NCBI RefSeq assembly: GCF_900108945.1
Contig: NZ_FNYE01000026.1
Coordinates: 23,757-87,756, forward strand
Source of the DNA: Paraburkholderia diazotrophica
Lineage (GTDB): Bacteria > Pseudomonadota > Gammaproteobacteria > Burkholderiales > Burkholderiaceae
Direction: 5' to 3'
Length of the DNA stretch: 64,000 bases
This document shows positions 44,226 through 52,418 of the stretch, piece by piece (the stretch's first letter is position 1; every line of letters starts with the position of its first letter). The notes below the pieces were generated by a model that saw nothing but the letters and a program-made list of their open reading frames with translations, made no database searches and was not told the origin of the DNA. Both the position numbers and the translations under genes were made by a program.

Positions 44226-46346
44226 TCACTGTCCGCGCATGAAGAGGCGGTCGAGATCGGCAAGCGTCAGCTGATACCACGTCGGACGTCCGTGATTACA
44301 TTGATCCGCTCGTTCCGTCGCTTCCATCTGGCGCAGCAGCGCGTTCATCTCGTCGAGCGTCAGGCGCCGGTTTGCGCGCACCGCGTGATGGCACGCGAGC
44401 GTGCCGAGCAGCTCGTGTTGCCGTTCCGTCAGCACGCGCGAGCCGCCGTACGCGTGGAGGTCGGACAGCACCGCGCGCGCGAGCGACTGCAGGTCGGCAT
44501 CCTTCAGGAGCGCGGGCACGGCGCGAATCGCGATGCTCGTCGGCGACAGCACGGCGAGATCGAAGCCGAGCGCATCGAGCGTCTCGCGCTCTTCTTCGAC
44601 GACGCCGATTTCGACGCCATCGGCCGTGATCGACAGCGGGATCAGCAACGGCTGGACCGCGATCGTCCGGTCGGCGAGCGCGTTTTTGAACTGCTCGTAC
44701 AGGATGCGCTCGTGCGCCGCGTGCATATCGACGATCACGAGGCCGCGCGCGTTCTGCGCGAGCACATAGATGCCGTGGATCTGGCCGAGCGCGAAGCCGA
44801 GCGGCTGCTCGTCGTTGGCGTCGAAAGTTTGCGGCGCGCCGGGAAGTTGCTGCTGTGGCGCGAAGCCCGAAGGCGCACGGCCGTAGCCGGCGGTATCGGG
44901 CCTGTGTGGTGTGCCGTGACTGTCGTCCGCGTCGCGCAGTTCGAGCGTTGTCGCGCCTTGCGCGGTGCCTGAACCGATGTCCTTGCGCCCGAACAGCGCA
45001 TCGTAGAGCGCGAGCGGCTGCGCGACGGGCAGCGTGCCCTGCGTCATGCGCGCCTGGCGCAGCCATGTGTTGCCGGGCTGCGAGCTGCCGCCGTCGCTGA
45101 CCTTGAAGCCGCCGCCGAGTGGCGTCGAGCCGAACGAAGAAGGTGTCGCTGCGGGCGTCGCGGACGGCATCGGTTCGATGCGCGCGGCGTGGCCGCCCGA
45201 TGTCGTCTCCGGCGACGCGCCCGCATGTCGTGCGAGCGCGCGTTGCACCGCATGGAACACGAACTGGTGAATCGAGCGCGAATCGCGAAAGCGCACTTCG
45301 ATTTTCGACGGATGCACGTTCACATCGACGGCCTCGGGCGGCAGATCGAGGAACAGCACATACGACGGAAAGCGGTCGCCATGCAGCACGTCTTCATACG
45401 CGGCGCGCGCCGCATGCGTAAGCAGCTTGTCGCGCACGAAGCGGCCGTTGACGAAGAAATACTGCTGATCGGCGCGCCCGCGGCTCGCCGTCGGCAGACC
45501 GGCGCAGCCGTACACGGCGAGCGGTCCCGCCGATTCGTCGAGGGGCAGATGCGCAGTCGCGAACGTTTCGCCAAGAATCTTCGCGACGCGCGTCGCCGGA
45601 TCACTCGCATTCCAGTGCTCGACGGCGCGTCCGTTATGCAGCACCGAAATCGCGACGTCCGGCCGCGCGAGCGCGGCGCGACGGATCATCTCGAGGCAGT
45701 GGCCGAGTTCGGTCTGCTCGCTCTTCAGGAACTTGCGGCGCGCGGGCGTGTTGAAGTACAGCTCGCGCACTTCGATCGTCGTGCCTCGCGTGCCGGCAGC
45801 GGGCGACAGCGCGCCCGTCTGCGCATCGATACGCATCGCGTGCGAAGCATGCTCGGTGCGGCTCGTGATGTACATTTCCGATACCGACGCGATCGACGCG
45901 AGCGCCTCGCCGCGAAACCCGAGCGTCGCGACGGCTTCGAGTTCGGCGAGCGAGCGGATCTTGCTGGTCGCGTGGCGCATCAACGCTAGCGCGAGTTCGC
46001 CTTCGGGAATGCCGCAACCGTCGTCGGTGATCGAAATGCGCTTGACGCCGCCTTCGTCGAGCAGAATGCGCAGCGTTTTGGCGCCTGCATCGAGCGCGTT
46101 TTCGAGCACTTCCTTCACGACGGATGCCGGCCGCTCGACCACTTCGCCCGCGGCGATCTGGCTGATCAATTGGTCGGGAAGCGGCTGGATCGCGCGCAAT
46201 GCACGCGGCGCGACGGCGCTGTCGACGGCGTTCGCCGCGAGGCTCGAAGCCTGGTCCGAAGCCTGGTCCAAAGCGGGACCGGATGCGGGGCTCGTGGCGG
46301 GCTTGTTGCCGTCGGGCGTTTCGGAAGATTCGGGGATCGCGGACAT
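44226..46346 (-). CDS. mutL: DNA mismatch repair protein MutL
   Basis: 706 residues. The GHKL ATPase occupies about 45-370: GEVVERPASVVKEVLENALD, TDDGCGIPEGELALALMRHA, TLGFRGEALASIASV and RELYFNTPARRKFLK. A Pro/Ser/Thr-rich linker follows (about 390-500). The C-terminal domain has DMHAAHERILYE (about 537), ACHHAVRANRRLT and CNHGRPTW, which match the nicking-endonuclease and metal motifs (DQHA(x)2E(x)4E, ACHxAxRA, CPHGRP) that E. coli MutL lacks. A perfect TATAAT only six bases before the ATG suggests a leaderless message. The N-terminal 50 residues are low-complexity. Confidence 0.95.
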   Translation of the reverse strand: MSAIPESSETPDGNKPATSPASGPALDQASDQASSLAANAVDSAVAPRALRAIQPLPDQLISQIAAGEVVERPASVVKEVLENALDAGAKTLRILLDEGGVKRISITDDGCGIPEGELALALMRHATSKIRSLAELEAVATLGFRGEALASIASVSEMYITSRTEHASHAMRIDAQTGALSPAAGTRGTTIEVRELYFNTPARRKFLKSEQTELGHCLEMIRRAALARPDVAISVLHNGRAVEHWNASDPATRVAKILGETFATAHLPLDESAGPLAVYGCAGLPTASRGRADQQYFFVNGRFVRDKLLTHAARAAYEDVLHGDRFPSYVLFLDLPPEAVDVNVHPSKIEVRFRDSRSIHQFVFHAVQRALARHAGASPETTSGGHAARIEPMPSATPAATPSSFGSTPLGGGFKVSDGGSSQPGNTWLRQARMTQGTLPVAQPLALYDALFGRKDIGSGTAQGATTLELRDADDSHGTPHRPDTAGYGRAPSGFAPQQQLPGAPQTFDANDEQPLGFALGQIHGIYVLAQNARGLVIVDMHAAHERILYEQFKNALADRTIAVQPLLIPLSITADGVEIGVVEEERETLDALGFDLAVLSPTSIAIRAVPALLKDADLQSLARAVLSDLHAYGGSRVLTERQHELLGTLACHHAVRANRRLTLDEMNALLRQMEATERADQCNHGRPTWYQLTLADLDRLFMRGQ

Positions 46347-46352
46347 GGCGAA

Positions 46353-46358
46353 ATTATA
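46353..46358 (-). promoter_or_regulatory. -10 element of mutL, close enough to give a leaderless message
   Basis: On the minus strand TATAAT occupies 46358-46353 and the mutL ATG begins at 46346. Transcription would normally start about seven bases after the -10, that is at the A of the start codon. No ribosome site lies in between. The -35 is weak. Confidence 0.45.
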
Positions 46359-46611
46359 GCGATTCGTCGCAGATCGTCTGAGCGCGTGACTGAATCCGCT
46401 ATTGAACGTGCGGTTGATGCCGTTGAGTCTGCAAGCGAGCCAAATGAGGAGCCGATCGAGGCCCGTGACTTTTTTTCAAGACGTCATGGCACTTCGGTAT
46501 CATGGCGCGGTCAAGTTTAGGCTCGGTCGCGAATCGTGATTTCGCTTCGCATTCCGCACGCGACGGCCGTTGCGCCTGTCATGTCAGCCATCTGCTTTTA
46601 AAGGACGATCT

Positions 46612-47301
46612 TTGGACACGCTGCTGCAATTCGTCAATCTTGTCCTGCACATCGACAAGTTTCTAGGAGTCTTCATTCATCAGTACGGCGCGTGGGTCTA
46701 CGCGGTGCTGTTCCTGATCGTGTTCTGCGAGACGGGTCTTGTGGTGCTGCCGTTTCTGCCCGGCGATTCGCTGCTTTTCATCGGCGGCGCGTTTTGCGCG
46801 ACGGGCGAAATGAACATCGAACTGCTGATCGTGCTGCTGCTGGTAGCGGCCGTGTCCGGCAACACGGTCAACTACCTGATCGGTCGCGCGCTCGGGCCAA
46901 AGGTGTTCAACTCGCACATTCCCGTGCTCGAACGTTTCCTCGATCGCGAGGCGCTGCGCAAGACGCACGACTTCTACGAGCGCCACGGCGGCAAGACCAT
47001 CGTGCTCGCGCGTTTCATTCCCGTCGTGCGGACGTTTGCGCCGTTCGTGGCGGGCGCGTCGCAGATGAGCGTCCGGCGCTTCCAGCTCTTCAATTTTGCA
47101 GGCGCGTTCTTCTGGGTGCTGTTGCTCACGCTGCTCGGCTATTTCTTCGGCAACATTCCGTTTATTCGCCAGTATCTGAATGTGATCGTGCTGGTGGGTA
47201 TCGGCGCGGCGATCGTGCCCGTGGCGCTCGGCGCGCTGTGGAAGATGATGCGCGGCAAGCGCCAGGCGACGGGGTCGGCGAGCAACCATACGGGGCAGTG
47301 A
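46612..47301 (+). CDS. DedA family membrane protein
   Basis: 229 residues from TTG 46612, which has an AAGGA ribosome site five to nine bases upstream; an upstream ATG at 46570 has none. DedA proteins are inner-membrane proteins tied to undecaprenyl-phosphate recycling and to lipid or proton balance. The family motifs are visible: FCETGLVVLPFLPGDSLLF (about 37-55), GNTVNYLIGRALGPKVF and KTIVLARFIPVVRTFAPFVA (about 127-146). Five or six hydrophobic helices are present. It stands alone between mutL and the MscS gene. If it recycles the lipid carrier, it would help the exopolysaccharide genes to its right; that link is inference. Confidence 0.9.
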   Translation: MDTLLQFVNLVLHIDKFLGVFIHQYGAWVYAVLFLIVFCETGLVVLPFLPGDSLLFIGGAFCATGEMNIELLIVLLLVAAVSGNTVNYLIGRALGPKVFNSHIPVLERFLDREALRKTHDFYERHGGKTIVLARFIPVVRTFAPFVAGASQMSVRRFQLFNFAGAFFWVLLLTLLGYFFGNIPFIRQYLNVIVLVGIGAAIVPVALGALWKMMRGKRQATGSASNHTGQ

Positions 47302-47407
47302 GCGCGAGGGCGCGTGAGGGGAGTGCCCTTGACCGCCAGCTCGCTCGAAGCGCGGCAATCCCCTCGCGACAAATAGAGAACGACGAAGCCGCGCGCCGCA
47401 CGAAGAG

Positions 47408-48265
47408 CTACGCAGCCGCGCGCCGCACGAAAGGCGTTTCGGGCGTCGGATAACCCGCTTCGCGGAACGTCTCGACGATCGCGCGATTCGTATCGAAGTA
47501 GACCTGCCAGTAGTTGTCGTTGTGCGTGTACGGCCGCACGCACAGCAGCGGACCTTCCGGCGTGAACGACAACAGTTCGACATCGGGCGGCGGATTCTGC
47601 GAGACATTCGGAATTTTCGTCACGGCCGCGCGCAGGCGGTTCGCGGCATCGACGGGATCGACGCCGTTCGCGACCTTCGCCGTCAGCTCGACACGCCGCA
47701 CCGGCTGCGCGCTGAAGTTCGAGATCACGCCGGAGAAGATCGTGTTGTTGCCGACGATGGTCAACACGTTATCGGGCGTGATGATCGTCGTGCCGAACAG
47801 CCCCAGTTCCTGCACCGTGCCCGTGACGCCGCCCGCCATCACGAAATCGCCGACCTTGAACGGCCGCAGCACCTGCATGAAGACGCCCGCCGCGAAATGC
47901 GCGAGCAACCCGCCCCAGGCCGTGCCGACCGCAAGGCCGACGCCCGCGAGCAGCGCGGCGAACGAGGTCGTCTGCACGCCGAACACTTGCAGAATCGCGA
48001 GCACCAGCAGCAGGTTCAGGATGCCGGCGAGTATCGAGCCGAGATAGTGCGCAAGCGTCGGATCGACCTTGCTGTTGCGCGAGAGCAGCTTGCGGATCAA
48101 ACCGGTGATCAGCCCGATCACCCATCGCCCGACAATCCATAGAACGATCGCACCGAGTACCTTGGTCCCGAAGTCGATGCCTCGGGTCATCAGAAAGATG
48201 CGTACGGCTTCAATGTCCACGATTCCCTCGCTTGAGTCTGCTTGCGCTTGACTGACTGCGTGCAT
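47408..48265 (-). CDS. small-conductance mechanosensitive channel (MscS family)
   Basis: 285 residues from ATG 48265. It is a short MscS-type channel that opens on membrane tension. Three helices lie in residues about 22-120; the pore-lining helix is FAALLAGVGLAVGTAWGGLL (about residues 94-113), followed by the beta domain start LRPFKVGDFVMAGGVTGTVQ (about 123-142) and TPDNVLTIVGNNTIF. A C-terminal cytoplasmic domain completes it. Protection against osmotic downshock is inferred from the family. The 234 bp up to the next gene show nothing else. Confidence 0.92.
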   Translation of the reverse strand: MHAVSQAQADSSEGIVDIEAVRIFLMTRGIDFGTKVLGAIVLWIVGRWVIGLITGLIRKLLSRNSKVDPTLAHYLGSILAGILNLLLVLAILQVFGVQTTSFAALLAGVGLAVGTAWGGLLAHFAAGVFMQVLRPFKVGDFVMAGGVTGTVQELGLFGTTIITPDNVLTIVGNNTIFSGVISNFSAQPVRRVELTAKVANGVDPVDAANRLRAAVTKIPNVSQNPPPDVELLSFTPEGPLLCVRPYTHNDNYWQVYFDTNRAIVETFREAGYPTPETPFVRRAAA

Positions 48266-48499
48266 GCGACGACGCGTCAAGAACGCGGCGCGGACGCGTC
48301 GAGTGAGTCCGCTGGAGGAAGCGACGCCGCGTCCATCGCTTGTGCTGCACGACGTTTTATCTGGTACGGCGAACGGCTGGAGGAGACTGGTTGCCCGATA
48401 TGCAAGAAGGGCGGCGCAAGTCGCGCCGCCTGCAATCATCGAATGTTATAGGCGACGGCACGCCCGTTAGCAAGACGTATTCCCGACCTTCCGGCCTGC

Positions 48500-48868
48500 C
48501 TACATGGGGAGTTGCGAATTGGTGTACGCCGACGTGCGGATGACGGTAGAGCCTTGCGCACTCTGTGACGCTTTGCGGCTGCGCATGCGCGCGAGACAGA
48601 TTGCGATGCCGCATGCCGTCAGATACGCGGCGCCGCGCTGCATGAAGGATTCCGTGGTGCTGAACTTGCCGTAGCGGGTCTGCGAATCGGCGAACACCAG
48701 AAAGGTCAACGCGGCATCGAACGCCAGCGCAATCGCGGCAAACACGAAGAACAGGAGATAGCCGTTCGCCTTCGCGCCGGGCCTCATCCCGTTGAATAGG
48801 CTGCACGCCGTCAGCATGACGGCGAGGATGAGCAGGTTCGAAATCAGATCGAGCAGGAAGTTGATCAT
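48500..48868 (-). CDS. small multi-helix membrane protein, function unknown
   Basis: 122 residues from ATG 48868. I do not recognise a named family. The N-terminal helix is MINFLLDLISNLLILAVMLT, the second GYLLFFVFAAIALAFDAALT (about 37-56), and a third lies in AAYLTACGIAICLARMR (about 79-95). The C-terminus is a short Ser/Thr-rich tail. An AGCAGGAAG ribosome-like stretch precedes the start. A terminator-like hairpin 200 bp upstream separates it from the regulator gene, so it probably has its own promoter. Confidence 0.6.
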   Translation of the reverse strand: MINFLLDLISNLLILAVMLTACSLFNGMRPGAKANGYLLFFVFAAIALAFDAALTFLVFADSQTRYGKFSTTESFMQRGAAYLTACGIAICLARMRSRKASQSAQGSTVIRTSAYTNSQLPM

Positions 48869-49175
48869 GGCGTTGAGATCAAAGCGTTGTATTGCGAACG
48901 CTGCCCGCCATGTGTCGTCGACGTGTTGCAACCGGCACCGCGAGTAGCCGCGGGATGATTGCACGTCTTTCCATCTCGATAAATGCAAATATATGGAGTC
49001 CCCAATAACGCGTTGGCCGCGCACGACAGGCAATGAGCCGGCGCGCGGCTGCGAAACAGGACGAATGCAAAAAAGGCGCAAGGGTCTCCGGTTGCCCGAG
49101 GACCCTCGCGTTTTCACTGTGACGACGAATGTCGCGCGAGTCGCTTGCCGTCGCGCGCCCGAGCCTCGCGGCCTG
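48869..49175. other. gene-free gap between a membrane protein gene and a regulator gene
   Basis: This 307-bp stretch holds no gene that I can support. Near 48990-49000 it is AT-rich (CATATATTTGC on the minus strand), a possible promoter for the membrane protein. A hairpin with a T-tract for the regulator lies at 49069-49108. Confidence 0.4.
49069..49108 (-). terminator. terminator of the GlxA-type regulator
   Basis: On the minus strand AGGGTCCTCGG pairs with CCGGAGACCCT (nine of eleven positions) around a short loop, followed six bases later by six T. It lies about 70 bp after the regulator stop. Confidence 0.65.
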
Positions 49176-50237
49176 TCAGCCTTTTGACGCGCTGTGCCGA
49201 TGTGCCGCGCGATAGTCGGTCGGCGAGATCGACAGGCGCTTGCGAAAGATCTTCGCGAGCCCGTCGCCGCTGCGCACGCCACAACGGCGCGCGATGCCGT
49301 CGATCGACATGTCCGTCTCCGCGAGCAGCAGGCAACTGGCGTCGAGCCGCGCGCGCAGCAGGTACTCCGACGGCGTGAGCCCGATTTGCGACTTGAAGCG
49401 GCGCAGGAAATTGCGCTCGCTCATCTTCGCGACTTCGGCAGCCTCGGCCACCGAGATATGGCGCGTGTAATTCTCGCGTATCCAGTGCGCGGCCGTCGTG
49501 ATTTTGCGGCTGATGCCTTTCTTCTCGTCGTCGTCGAGAAGCGCATCGAGGCGGCGCGACGCGCCCGACAGCGCGCGCTCCGACACGAGCCGCGCCATCG
49601 GCGTGCCATGGTCGCGCTTGATGACCGAGAGCGCCGCGGCGATCGAACGCACGGGCGCGTCGACGTCGAGCGATGCGCCAGGCTCGATCTGCCATTGCGG
49701 ATCGTTCGGGACGGGCGCGAGCGTCTGGCCGAACGGATCGGTGGGGCCCGGCACGTTGCGCCAGCCGCGCCGCTCGAATGCGAGATCGGCGGCGGCGAGC
49801 ACGCCGAGGCCCTCGTCGAGCGCCTTGACGACGCGGATTTTCGGCGCGATCGCGCGCAGCCGCCGGATCAGCCGCTCGTTCGCCTTCGCGCGCGACGCAC
49901 CCGGACCGCCGACGATGAACAGCGTGTCGAAGCCATTCAGCAGCGGCCCATTGAGACTCTCTGTCCACACGCGCAGCGAACAGCTGCTGACTACGCTGCC
50001 GCCCATTTCGGACAGCATCACAATCGAATACGAGGGTTCGACACCCGAACCCTCGCCAGACTGATCCGCCTGGGCTTCATTGGCGAGTCGGAATGCGTCG
50101 GCAAGCAGACACACGTCGCTTAACGGAAATCGTTCAAAAACGAGAATACCGATACGTTTGACCATGTGCCCGACGTTGACGACTGCGCTGTACGAGGATG
50201 AATCCAGCCACTGATTCACCGCGTGCTCATATCGCAT
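49176..50237 (-). CDS. GlxA-type transcription regulator (DJ-1 fold plus AraC HTH)
   Basis: 353 residues from ATG 50237, with GGAGAC upstream. The N-terminal part (about 25-200) is a DJ-1/PfpI-like domain (RIGILVFERFPLSDVCLLAD, DTLFIVGGPGASRA), but the region where a reactive Cys or the THW motif would sit reads LGVLAAADLAFERRGW, so it is degenerate. The C-terminal AraC domain (about 245-340) is intact: ISVAEAAEVAKMSERNFLRR and FRKRLSISPTDYR. It is a paralogue of the regulator at 55562. Position beside galU suggests control of exopolysaccharide genes, which is inference. Confidence 0.87.
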   Translation of the reverse strand: MRYEHAVNQWLDSSSYSAVVNVGHMVKRIGILVFERFPLSDVCLLADAFRLANEAQADQSGEGSGVEPSYSIVMLSEMGGSVVSSCSLRVWTESLNGPLLNGFDTLFIVGGPGASRAKANERLIRRLRAIAPKIRVVKALDEGLGVLAAADLAFERRGWRNVPGPTDPFGQTLAPVPNDPQWQIEPGASLDVDAPVRSIAAALSVIKRDHGTPMARLVSERALSGASRRLDALLDDDEKKGISRKITTAAHWIRENYTRHISVAEAAEVAKMSERNFLRRFKSQIGLTPSEYLLRARLDASCLLLAETDMSIDGIARRCGVRSGDGLAKIFRKRLSISPTDYRAAHRHSASKG

Positions 50238-50421
50238 CGTCTGTCTCCAGTGCCGAGGACGGCGAAAGAGTAAGGTCTGTGTGCTTTGCGTCAATCATAG
50301 GCCGACGTTTTTACGCGCTGTCGCACGGAGTCGGAAAAAAACGAGAAGTTGGCAGATCGGCTCGATATTCGCGGAATACGCTGGCGTATCGATGCTGATC
50401 AATCCACTCAACGAGGCGAGC

Positions 50422-51339
50422 ATGCTCACCGTCCGCAAGGCCGTATTTCCCGTCGCCGGATTCGGCACGCGCTTCCTTCCGGCGACGAAAGCAAGCCCGA
50501 AAGAAATGCTGCCCGTCGTCGACAAGCCGTTGATTCAATACGCGGTCGAAGAGGCGATCGCGGCGGGCATCACCGAGATGATCTTCGTCACGGGACGCGG
50601 CAAGCGCGCGATCGAAGACCACTTCGACAAATCGTATGAGGTCGAATGCGAGTTGCTCGCGCGCGGCAAGCTCGCGTTGCTGGAGCTGGTGCAGAACATC
50701 AAGCCAAGCCATGTCGAATGCTGCTATGTGCGCCAGCCGGAGCCGCTCGGGCTCGGCCATGCGGTGCTGTGCGCCGAAAAGCTGGTTGGCGGCGAGCCGT
50801 TCGCCGTGATGCTCGCCGACGATCTGCTCGACGGCGAGCCGCCCGTGCTGTCGCAAATGGTGCAGCTCTTCAGCCGCTATCACTGCTCGATCGTCGGCGT
50901 CGAGGAAATCGGTAAAGACGAAACGCGCTCGTATGGCGTGATCGACGGCAAGCGCTGGGACGAGCGGCTCTACAAGATGTCGGGCATCGTCGAAAAGCCC
51001 GCGCCGGAAGACGCGCCATCGAATCTCGGCGTGGTGGGCCGCTACGTGCTGATGCCGTCGATCTTCGATCACCTGCGCCGCCAGCAGCCGGGCGCGGGCG
51101 GCGAGGTCCAGCTGACGGACGCGATCCAGGCGCTGCTCGGCGGCGAGCAGGCGCTTGCGTACGAGTACCACGGCACGCGCTACGACTGCGGCAGCAAGCT
51201 CGGCTACCTGAAGGCGACGGTGGAATTCGCGCTGCGCCATCCCGAGGTGAAAGAACAGTTCGAAGCATATCTGCGTGGCCGCGCGCGCGTCGCGGGCGGC
51301 GCGCCGGAAGTGCTGGCGGATCTGGTGAGCAGCGCCTGA
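50422..51339 (+). CDS. galU: UTP-glucose-1-phosphate uridylyltransferase
   Basis: 305 residues from ATG 50422 (GAGGCG upstream); ATG 50392 would add ten residues. GalU makes UDP-glucose, precursor of exopolysaccharide and lipopolysaccharide sugars. The N-terminus RKAVFPVAGFGTRFLPATKA (about residues 4-23), SPKEMLPVVDKPLIQYAVEE, and LGLGHAVLCAEKLVGGEPFA (about 109-128) are canonical; GEVQLTDAIQALL and YDCGSKLGYLKA complete the site. A terminator follows. It is divergent from the regulator gene across 184 bp. Confidence 0.95.
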   Translation: MLTVRKAVFPVAGFGTRFLPATKASPKEMLPVVDKPLIQYAVEEAIAAGITEMIFVTGRGKRAIEDHFDKSYEVECELLARGKLALLELVQNIKPSHVECCYVRQPEPLGLGHAVLCAEKLVGGEPFAVMLADDLLDGEPPVLSQMVQLFSRYHCSIVGVEEIGKDETRSYGVIDGKRWDERLYKMSGIVEKPAPEDAPSNLGVVGRYVLMPSIFDHLRRQQPGAGGEVQLTDAIQALLGGEQALAYEYHGTRYDCGSKLGYLKATVEFALRHPEVKEQFEAYLRGRARVAGGAPEVLADLVSSA

Positions 51340-51407
51340 TCGCATCGGCGCGTCGGCGGTTCCGCGCGTCCTGGTTCGTGTGTGCGGCATTGCGTGTCCA
51401 TGAAGAG

Positions 51408-51432
51408 CGGCGCACTCCGTTGCGCCGTTTTT
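51408..51432 (+). terminator. rho-independent terminator of galU
   Basis: CGGCGCA (51408-51414) and TGCGCCG (51421-51427) form a perfect stem with a six-base loop, followed by five T. It lies 69 bp after the galU stop. Confidence 0.85.
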
Positions 51433-51476
51433 CATTCGAGCCCGCGACATCTTTCGACGGCGGCCGGACGGCGGCG

Positions 51477-51950
51477 CTAGCGGAAATACGCCTTCGTGTT
51501 TTCGTGCACGCCGTCGTGCGCGAGCAGGGCTTCGGGCGTGAGCCAGATATAGCGGCTGTGCTGATCGAAGCGGCCCACGGATGCCGTGTTCTCGAGCGTC
51601 AGGAAGTACGCGATCACGACGTAGTGCGTGGTGATCTCGTCCGCGCCCGCGAAGTTGTCGCTATACAGATGCTCGAACAGGCCGCCGAAGCGCGCGGCCG
51701 AGCGCTCCATGCCCGAAATCCCCAGTTCCGCGTCGACGATTCGTGTGAAGGCCGCGTCGAGCCGCTCGTTCTTGCAGATGCGTCCGCCGGGCACGAACCA
51801 TGTGCCGAGCGCGGGCCGATTGCGTCTGTGTCCGACGAGCACGCGTCCCGCGTAGTCGGACACGATCAGGTCGATCGACACGAGGGGTGTCATCTTTACC
51901 ACCTGAAGGAAATCGTCTGCTTCGAGAAAATCGGCGCATGTGGTGGCCAT
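51477..51950 (-). CDS. gmm: GDP-mannose mannosyl hydrolase (Nudix family)
   Basis: 157 residues. It matches the Gmm/WcaH/NudD group, which cleaves GDP-mannose to GDP and mannose. The blocks FLQVVKMTPLVSIDLIVSD, GHRRNRPALGTWFVPGGRI (about 40-58) and TTHYVVIAYFLTLENT are diagnostic. Its Nudix box (GGRICKNERLDAAF, then AELGI) lacks the usual EExG pair, as in Gmm enzymes, which act at the glycosyl carbon. It sits next to galU and within 5 kb of the GDP-mannose maker, so it may tune the GDP-mannose pool for the polymer. Confidence 0.87.
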   Translation of the reverse strand: MATTCADFLEADDFLQVVKMTPLVSIDLIVSDYAGRVLVGHRRNRPALGTWFVPGGRICKNERLDAAFTRIVDAELGISGMERSAARFGGLFEHLYSDNFAGADEITTHYVVIAYFLTLENTASVGRFDQHSRYIWLTPEALLAHDGVHENTKAYFR

Positions 51951-52034
51951 GTCTGTCTCTCGTCAATGTCGTGTGGTGCAGTCGCGGCGAGGTCGACGCG
52001 TTAGCGCGAAGCCGGCGCGCGCTGGCCTGCGGGT

Positions 52035-52175
52035 TTATTGATCGGAGTTGCGGGTGAAAAGCCGGGACGACGTGGCGAACAGAACGGCGATGACAATGAC
52101 GATGGCCGCGCACAGAATCAGCCCGGAAGCCAGCACTGCGATGACCACCACCATGATCCAGGCGAAGCCACTCAT
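52035..52175 (-). CDS. small membrane protein, 46 residues
   Basis: ATG 52175 has a GGGAG ribosome site seven bases upstream. Almost all of the protein is hydrophobic (MSGFAWIMVVVIAVLASGLI, then CAAIVIVIAVLF), with a short polar end RLFTRNSDQ. It probably crosses the membrane once or twice. Function unknown. It lies between gmm and the glycoside hydrolase on the same strand. Confidence 0.5.
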   Translation of the reverse strand: MSGFAWIMVVVIAVLASGLILCAAIVIVIAVLFATSSRLFTRNSDQ

Positions 52176-52358
52176 CCGACCGCTCCCTAGTCGTGCCTTC
52201 GCGCGCGCCCGCTGCGCTGCGCGCGGGCGGCGCAGCGCATGCGGCATTGCAAAGAGTCTATCCGCAGCAATAAAAGGCGGTTCTGTCGTCTCACGCCTAA
52301 ATCCCGTCACGTGTGGACAAATCCGCGTGCGTGGTGCGCGCGGACGGCACGCGTCACA

Positions 52359-52418
52359 TGCGCATCACGGCTTGCATCGAGGCTTGCATCATGGCTTGCA
52401 TCATGGCTTGCATCAAGG
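52359..52418. repeat. 12-bp tandem repeat, about 4.5 copies
   Basis: CTTGCATCNNGG repeats at 52371, 52383, 52395 and 52407; the middle two units are identical (CTTGCATCATGG). A degenerate unit precedes at 52359. The last copy overlaps the stop codon of the glycoside hydrolase gene (52413-52415). It could vary in copy number between strains. Confidence 0.85.
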
